Positions 58,272-64,000 of a stretch of DNA of 64,000 bases are shown in pieces. The stretch covers positions 62,001-126,000 of the forward strand of contig NC_013521.1 of assembly GCF_000024925.1 (NCBI RefSeq), written 5' to 3'. This DNA is from Sanguibacter keddieii DSM 10542 (GTDB lineage Bacteria > Actinomycetota > Actinomycetes > Actinomycetales > Cellulomonadaceae). Numbering within the stretch: position 1 is the first letter of the stretch; every line of letters starts with the position of its first letter. Below the pieces are notes generated by a model. It saw only the letters and a list, made by a program, of their open reading frames with translations. It was not told where the DNA came from and made no database searches. The position numbers were made by a program, and so were the translations under genes.

Positions 58272-58843
58272 GGGGTCTCGTGCTTCCTTCGTTCGGAGAG
58301 GGCCCACATGCCGTCGAGGAGCACGTGGAGGGCCGCGGTCGCGTCGCCGCGGTCCCGGGGGTCGCACCGCATGAGGGACTGGACCGGGGTGCCGAGCGCG
58401 GCGGCGAGGTCGGCGCGGGAGCCCGCCGGGTCGGACCAGCGGCTCACCAGCACCAGGCGCGGGACGTACGGCGCGAGACCCGCGAAGGCCGACACGATGC
58501 CGCGGGCCTGGGTGACGCTCTCGCCGCGGCTCGCGTCGACCAGCACCACGTAGCCGTCCATGTCGCGGGCGAGCATCTCCCACATGAAGGCGAAGCGCTG
58601 CTGCCCCGGCGTGCCGAAGAGCCCCACCCGTCGAGCAGGCCAGGGCGCGCCTGCGGGCGGCTCGACGTGCACACCGCCGTGGTCCATCGCGACGGTCGTC
58701 GAGGTCTTCACCGTCGCCGTCGCGTCGCTCACCGCCCGCTCGGTCGAGACCACAGGGTCCTGCGACAGGGTCGAGACGAAGGTCGTCTTGCCGGCGCCGA
58801 AGGGTCCGGTGACGACGATCTTGGTGGGTGCGCTCGCGAGCAC
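58268..58843 (-). CDS. Ras-like GTPase (CvnD/MglA-type)
   Basis: 191 residues. Walker A is VTGPFGAGKTTFVSTL (residues 11-26). The G3 motif is altered, VGLFGTPGQQRF near 73, as in CvnD and MglA, where DTPGQ-type sequences vary. The usual NKxD motif is not obvious; VSRWSDP occupies that place. It is the middle gene of a three-gene operon between two roadblock proteins, which act as regulators or activators of such GTPases. Confidence 0.82.
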   Translation of the reverse strand: MLASAPTKIVVTGPFGAGKTTFVSTLSQDPVVSTERAVSDATATVKTSTTVAMDHGGVHVEPPAGAPWPARRVGLFGTPGQQRFAFMWEMLARDMDGYVVLVDASRGESVTQARGIVSAFAGLAPYVPRLVLVSRWSDPAGSRADLAAALGTPVQSLMRCDPRDRGDATAALHVLLDGMWALSERRKHETP

Positions 58844-58920
58844 GTGAGCTCCTCGGTCCGTGAGAGGCGAGGCCGACGCCGGTTCTGGACGCCCTGCCTC
58901 AGGTCGGGCGGTCGGGGGCG

Positions 58921-59286
58921 TCAGATGTCGAGGTCGCGCTCGAGGTTGAGGAGCTGGCGCCGGGCCATCGCGAGGTTCGAGCGCGACTTGTCGAGCACCA
59001 GGTAGAGGAACAGCCCGGTGCCGCTCTGGCTCTGGAGCAGGCGGATGATGTGGATCTGGGTGTCGAGCGTGATGAGCATGTCCTCGATGCGGCCGCTCAG
59101 CCCGAGGTGCTGCATGGTGCGGATCTTGGCGCGCACCACGTCGGTGTTGCCCGCGGCGGCGATGTCGAGGTCGAGACCGGACCCGGCCTGGCCGAGGGAC
59201 ATCCCACTCTCGTAGTCGACGAGCGCTGCGGCCATGGCGCCGTCGATCGTCAGGGCGGAGGTGAGGGTCTGGTCAACGGTGGTCAC
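58921..59286 (-). CDS. Second roadblock-like protein
   Basis: 121 residues from a GTG after CCAAGGACA. The first strand and helix are VDQTLTSALTIDGAMAAALVDYESGMSLGQAG; the last 40 residues form a long helix (LVLDKSRSNLAMARRQLLNL). The core looks like a divergent roadblock/LC7 fold and differs in length from the 128-residue partner. It is the first gene of the operon. DUF742 and a sensor kinase of a full conservon are absent. Confidence 0.65.
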   Translation of the reverse strand: MTTVDQTLTSALTIDGAMAAALVDYESGMSLGQAGSGLDLDIAAAGNTDVVRAKIRTMQHLGLSGRIEDMLITLDTQIHIIRLLQSQSGTGLFLYLVLDKSRSNLAMARRQLLNLERDLDI

Positions 59287-59567
59287 GAGATGTCCTTGGG
59301 GGGGAGGGAGTCGAGCGGGCGCCACGGTGCGGGCGCCGGTCCACCAGGTTCATCGGGACGCCGAGGACGCCGCATTAGTTGAAGAAGATAGTTTTACGGG
59401 TGATCTGTGTCTCCGCCGCTCCGGCCGACCGGGCAGAAAAGTCGTCGCTCAGGGCTCGCCAGGCAGGGCAGACTTGTCGGCATGTGGATCTGAGCCGCCC
59501 CGGACCTGACCGACCGACGAACCCGAGCGCCGCACCGAGAGTGCCCGGCGCTGCGGGCAGGAGCTCC
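59287..59567 (+). promoter_or_regulatory. Long leader region of the ABC-F gene
   Basis: 281 bp divergent from the roadblock operon. An AT-rich patch (59375-59402) is followed by a leader of about 165 bases. The ABC-F frame is open through all of it from a TTG at 59379, but the AGGAG before 59568 fits the start better. ABC-F genes are often controlled by such leaders through ribosome stalling; whether this one is cannot be seen directly. Confidence 0.35.
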
Positions 59568-61319
<1,752 letters not shown>

Positions 61320-61355
61320 GGCTTGTCGGCTGCTGAGGTGCGTCGGCGCCTGAGG

Positions 61356-62114
61356 TCAGGAGCCGACGGGGATCACCGTGACGCCGCGCTCGCGCAGCCG
61401 GGTGGTCGTCGTCTCGTCCTGGGTGTCCGCGACCACCGCGGTGACCTCCTCGAGGGGCAGCACGCGGAAGCGTGAGACGGCCCCGACCTTCTCCTCGCTC
61501 GCGAGGGCGACGGTCTCGGCGCTGCGTCGGGCGAGGGCGCGCTTCATCGCGGCCTCGTCGGCGTCGCCCGTGGTGAGCCCCTCCTCGGGGTGCACGCCGG
61601 TGACGCCGAGCAGGAAGAGGTCGCAGGACACGGCTGCCGCGGCCTCGACGGCTGCGGCGCCGCTGGTGACCGCGGAGTGCCGGAACAGGCGCCCGCCGAG
61701 GACGAGCACCTCGATGTCCTCGTAGGGGAGCAGGGCGACGGCGACCGTCGGGCTGTGCGTGACGACCGTGCACCGCAGGTCGCGGGGCAGCGCGCGGACC
61801 ACCGCGAGACAGGTCGTGCCGCCGTCGAGCAGCACGGTCATCCCGGGCTCGACGAGCCGGGCAGCCCGTGCCCCGACCCGCTCCTTGCTCTCCGTCGCGA
61901 GCGTCGTGCGCGCCGTGTAGTCGGCGACCGCGGGCGACGACGCGACCGCGCCGCCGTACACGCGCTGGCACCGGCCGGCGGCGGCGAGCTCGCGCAGGTC
62001 GCGGCGGACGGTGTCCTCGGAGAGGCCGAGCTCCTGCGCGACGGTGCGCGCGACCACCCGACCGTCGCGGGCGAGGCGGTCGAGCAGCAGAGCATGTCTC
62101 TCGGCAACCAGCAT
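61356..62114 (-). CDS. DeoR-family transcriptional regulator
   Basis: 252 residues. The HTH reads ERHALLLDRLARDGRVVARTVAQELGLSEDTVRRDLRELAAAG (5-47), the DeoR signature. The DeoRC sugar-phosphate sensor domain follows (TVLLDGGTTCLAVVRAL near 95, CDLFLLGVTGVHPEEGLTTGDADEA near 167). It is divergent from the Nudix gene, with two TGCACGTT direct repeats between them. GGAAGGAAC is close to the ATG. The effector is probably a phosphorylated sugar, not known here. Confidence 0.87.
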   Translation of the reverse strand: MLVAERHALLLDRLARDGRVVARTVAQELGLSEDTVRRDLRELAAAGRCQRVYGGAVASSPAVADYTARTTLATESKERVGARAARLVEPGMTVLLDGGTTCLAVVRALPRDLRCTVVTHSPTVAVALLPYEDIEVLVLGGRLFRHSAVTSGAAAVEAAAAVSCDLFLLGVTGVHPEEGLTTGDADEAAMKRALARRSAETVALASEEKVGAVSRFRVLPLEEVTAVVADTQDETTTTRLRERGVTVIPVGS

Positions 62115-62115
62115 G

Positions 62116-62143
62116 TGCACGTTCCTTCCGACTGTTGCACGTT
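62116..62143. promoter_or_regulatory. Direct repeats between DeoR regulator and Nudix gene
   Basis: TGCACGTT occurs at 62116-62123 and 62136-62143, 20 bp apart (two helical turns). DeoR-type proteins bind direct or inverted repeats with such spacing. Confidence 0.55.
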
Positions 62144-62150
62144 TCTGCCA

Positions 62151-62156
62151 TAGTCT
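62151..62156 (+). promoter_or_regulatory. -10 element of a leaderless promoter
   Basis: TAGTCT, six bases before the Nudix gene ATG, next to the TGCACGTT repeats. Confidence 0.5.
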
Positions 62157-62162
62157 AGCGGT

Positions 62163-62873
62163 ATGACGACACACCAGCAGGACACCGCCCTCCTCGGTTC
62201 GCAGCCACAGCCCGCAACGTCGCGCCTCGGAGTCGACGTCCCCGACTCACGCGGCCGCACCGGCCTCGACCAGGTCGGCCGCGACCTCGACCGCAACCCC
62301 GACGTCGTGGTCCGCGACGTCGAGGTCACCTCCGACGGCTGGCACGTCCTGCGGCGCACCACCTTCGACCACCGCCGCTCCGACGGCACCTGGGAGACCC
62401 AGCAGCGCGAGACCTACGACCGCGGGAACGGCGCGACCATCCTGCTCTACGACCTCGCCGCCGGGACCGTCCTGCTCACCCGCCAGCTGCGCTACCCCGC
62501 CTACGTCAACGACCACCCCGACGGCATGCTCGTCGAGACCGCGGCAGGCCTACTCGACGACGACGAGCCCGAGGTCGCCATCCGCCGTGAGGCCGCCGAA
62601 GAGCTCGGCGTCGAGGTCGGTGACCTCACCCACGTGTTCGACCTCTACATGAGCCCGGGGTCCGTCACCGAGCGCCTGCACTTCTACGTCGCACCGTTCA
62701 CCGCGGCCACCCGCACCGGACCCGGCGGCGGCGTCGTCGAGGAGGGCGAGGACATCGAGGTGCTCGCCCTGCCCTTCGACCAGGCGCTCACCATGATCGA
62801 GACCGGCGAGATCGTCGACGGCAAGACCGTCATCCTGCTGCAGTGGGCCCGGCTGAACGTGTTCGGGGTGTGA
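62163..62873 (+). CDS. Nudix hydrolase (GDP-mannose/ADP-sugar type)
   Basis: 236 residues. The Nudix box G-x5-E-x7-REUxEExGU appears as GLLDDDEPEVAIRREAAEELGV near 125. It is preceded by TVLLTRQLRYPAYVNDHPDGMLVETAAG, the ADP-ribose/GDP-mannose diphosphatase (NudK/ADPRase) pattern, with a later VFDLYMSPGSVTERLHFYVAPF. It would cleave a nucleoside diphosphate sugar to nucleotide and sugar phosphate. Unusually, the family-typical N-terminal 40 residues are a low-complexity extension. Control by the divergent DeoR protein is likely. Confidence 0.88.
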   Translation: MTTHQQDTALLGSQPQPATSRLGVDVPDSRGRTGLDQVGRDLDRNPDVVVRDVEVTSDGWHVLRRTTFDHRRSDGTWETQQRETYDRGNGATILLYDLAAGTVLLTRQLRYPAYVNDHPDGMLVETAAGLLDDDEPEVAIRREAAEELGVEVGDLTHVFDLYMSPGSVTERLHFYVAPFTAATRTGPGGGVVEEGEDIEVLALPFDQALTMIETGEIVDGKTVILLQWARLNVFGV

Positions 62874-63015
62874 AGTGCCGGGTGTGGCGGAGCCGGACCT
62901 CTGGACGACAGTGAACCACCACCGCTACCACCACCGAGCTCGACGCCGTGATCCTGTCGAGGTGAGCACCGGTGCGTCCGGTACGTCAGACGCGCGCCGC
63001 CGTGGCCGGGCCTGG

Positions 63016-63165
63016 TCAGCCGCCGGTCAGGAGCACTACGGCTCCGATGCCGAAGACCACCGCACCCACCTTGATGACTGGGCGAGACCACGACCGGCTC
63101 GCGAACAGGCTGACCAGCAGCGCAAGCAGGCTCACCACCATCAAGGTGTATCCGAGGGTGTACAT
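63016..63165 (-). CDS. Small two-helix membrane protein, second copy (putative orphan immunity protein)
   Basis: 49 residues, MYTLGYTLMVVSLLALLVSL opening, homologous to the small gene at 52951-53115: about 30 identical positions, the shared WSRP loop and the same two-helix layout. It lies 7 bases after a stop codon that ends a remnant RHS tail, with the same GGTGA binding site. Its codons are GC-rich like the chromosome, unlike the first copy, so it may have been resident longer. No intact toxin gene is adjacent; it may protect against the toxin of neighbours. Confidence 0.6.
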   Translation of the reverse strand: MYTLGYTLMVVSLLALLVSLFASRSWSRPVIKVGAVVFGIGAVVLLTGG

Positions 63166-63172
63166 CTTCACC

Positions 63173-63235
63173 TCATTCTGGGACGAGGCAGCCAAGGCTG
63201 CCGACAATGCCGGGACCGCAGGCCGAGAAGGCCAG
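63173..63235 (-). pseudogene. Remnant of an RHS toxin tail (last 20 codons)
   Basis: The 20 codons before the stop read LAFSACGPGIVGSLGCLVPE and align without gaps with the end of the intact RHS protein (LAFSTTIASTIGGAGCLVDK): the LAFS start, Ile, two Gly and the GCLV end agree. Upstream of this the two sequences diverge. The longer open frame to 63424 continues into unrelated sequence that overlaps the convergent esterase gene start, so only this piece is supported. Confidence 0.55.
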
Positions 63236-63411
63236 TGTCAGACTGCGGTGTGGCTCGTGTGCTTCTTGCGTGACGCCATGCAACCAGAGATAGGAGCGCC
63301 TTCCGAGCGTGCTCATCTGCTGGTCGGCGCTCAAGACCGGGATCGTGGGGAGCCCGGGGAACAAGGGTGGCAGCATGGAGACGACCAGCACCCGACCCCC
63401 GGAGCCCGTCC

Positions 63412-64000
63412 GTGTCCTCTGCACAGCCCGCCGTCCACAGCCCCACCACCAGCACCGAGAGCAGCCCGACGCCCGTCCCGGTGACGAGCTCGGCGGGTCT
63501 CGGCGCCTTCGACGCCGACGACTTCCCGCCCCTCGGCGAAGCGGTCCTGCGCGGCCCGGACGGCTTCGACGCGTTCTGGCAGGTCGCCCGCGACGAGGCG
63601 CTCGTCGTCGACCCGCAGGCCGAGCGGGTGGAGGTGCTCTCCCGCGAGGACGGTCGGGTGGTGACGCGCGTCCGGTTCCGCACGACCGACGGCATCGAGC
63701 TCGGCGGCTGGCTCAGCGAGCCCGCCGAGGGTCCGGTGCGCCGCGTGGTCGTCCGGCTGCACGGCTACGGCGGCGCCGAGGGACCGCACGACCCCCTCGA
63801 CCTCGCCGAGACCGCCGAGCTCACGCCGGTGCTGCGCGGGCTGCCGACCCTGGGGCTCGTCGACGGCATCCCCACCACCGGTGACCTGCACGTCCTCCAC
63901 GGCATCGCGCACCGCGACACCTACGTCCACCGCGGGTGCGTCCAGGACGCCTGGGTCTCCCTGACCGCCGCGCTCCGGCTGGTCCCCGGCGCGCAGCGCG
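63412..64000 (+). CDS. Acetyl-xylan esterase / cephalosporin-C deacetylase family protein, N-terminal part
   Basis: 196 residues are visible; the gene runs off the window. GTG start with GGAG seven bases before. After a Ser/Thr/Pro-rich stretch, the AXE1-type hydrolase begins: DDFPPLGEAVLRGPDGFDAFWQ, a strand VTRVRFRTTDGIELGGWLSEP, then VVVRLHGYGGAEG near 112, the oxyanion-loop region. DTYVHRGCVQDAWVSLTAALRL matches the DTYYYR region of AXE1 proteins. The catalytic Ser should lie just past the edge. Members remove acetyl groups from xylo-oligosaccharides. No signal peptide is visible. Confidence 0.8.
   Translation, partial: MSSAQPAVHSPTTSTESSPTPVPVTSSAGLGAFDADDFPPLGEAVLRGPDGFDAFWQVARDEALVVDPQAERVEVLSREDGRVVTRVRFRTTDGIELGGWLSEPAEGPVRRVVVRLHGYGGAEGPHDPLDLAETAELTPVLRGLPTLGLVDGIPTTGDLHVLHGIAHRDTYVHRGCVQDAWVSLTAALRLVPGAQR

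Noticed and set aside
59482-59493. Three-codon ATG-TGG-ATC-TGA frame in the ABC-F leader as an attenuator peptide
   Set aside because: Too short to separate from chance and without a binding site; mentioned only as part of the leader finding.
63236-63424. Upstream part of the 83-codon minus frame before the second small membrane gene
   Set aside because: Only the last 20 codons resemble the RHS tail; the rest overlaps the convergent esterase start and has no similarity to the RHS protein.

Overview
The window is chromosomal DNA of a high-GC Gram-positive bacterium. Strong G/C bias at third codon positions, many GTG starts, leaderless genes (TANNNT six bases before the start codon), NnaR- and GlnR-type nitrogen control signals and a roadblock/GTPase conservon-like set all point to Actinomycetota. 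The chitin/xylan-related sugar genes suggest Micrococcales near Cellulomonadaceae or Sanguibacteraceae; that placement is inference.

Layout. 0-2.3 kb: end of a family 2 glycosyltransferase, two membrane proteins and a helix-turn-helix regulator. 2.4-8.2 kb: a GlcNAc/chitin-oligosaccharide regulon (nagA, family 20 hexosaminidase, ROK repressor with an inverted-repeat operator, nagB, ROK kinase). 8.2-15.5 kb: flavin oxidoreductase, lipoprotein, MarR/MFS efflux pair with a shared operator, a formate/nitrite-type channel, a YczE-type membrane protein, a methyltransferase. 15.5-21.8 kb: an ATPase-less Ugp-like ABC importer operon that also encodes a secreted glycerophosphodiester phosphodiesterase-like protein and a 2H phosphoesterase. 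22-23.6 kb: a phosphate transporter and its DUF47 partner in an unusually long out-of-frame overlap. 23.6-29.9 kb: assimilatory nitrite reduction (nnaR, cobA, nirB divergent from nirD and sirohydrochlorin chelatase) with two GlnR-box-like arrays between nirB and nirD. 30-38.8 kb: amidohydrolase, acetyltransferases, ferredoxin, a second MFS exporter, a TetR/hydrolase pair with two tandem operators, lipoproteins. 38.8-44.6 kb: hrpA and small envelope proteins. 44.8-51.1 kb: complete ribose operon rbsR-A-C-B-K-D with a near-perfect LacI operator.

51.1-56.7 kb is an accessory island of lower GC: a broken replication-type gene (one frameshift, one stop), a 15-bp perfect inverted repeat, and a secreted RHS/YD-repeat protein of 1090 residues. 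Its 57-residue C-terminal tail carries a glycine zipper and is followed 7 bases later by a 54-residue two-helix membrane protein. A second copy of that small gene, preceded at identical spacing by the last 20 codons of a related RHS tail, lies 10 kb away at 63.0-63.2 kb. I interpret this as a membrane-active polymorphic toxin with a small membrane immunity protein, plus an orphan immunity cassette. It is the most interesting item in the window.

56.8-64 kb: YbaK-type deacylase, coiled-coil lipoprotein, a minimal roadblock/GTPase operon, an ABC-F ATPase with a long leader, a DeoR regulator divergent from a Nudix hydrolase, and the start of an acetyl-xylan-esterase-family gene cut by the window edge.
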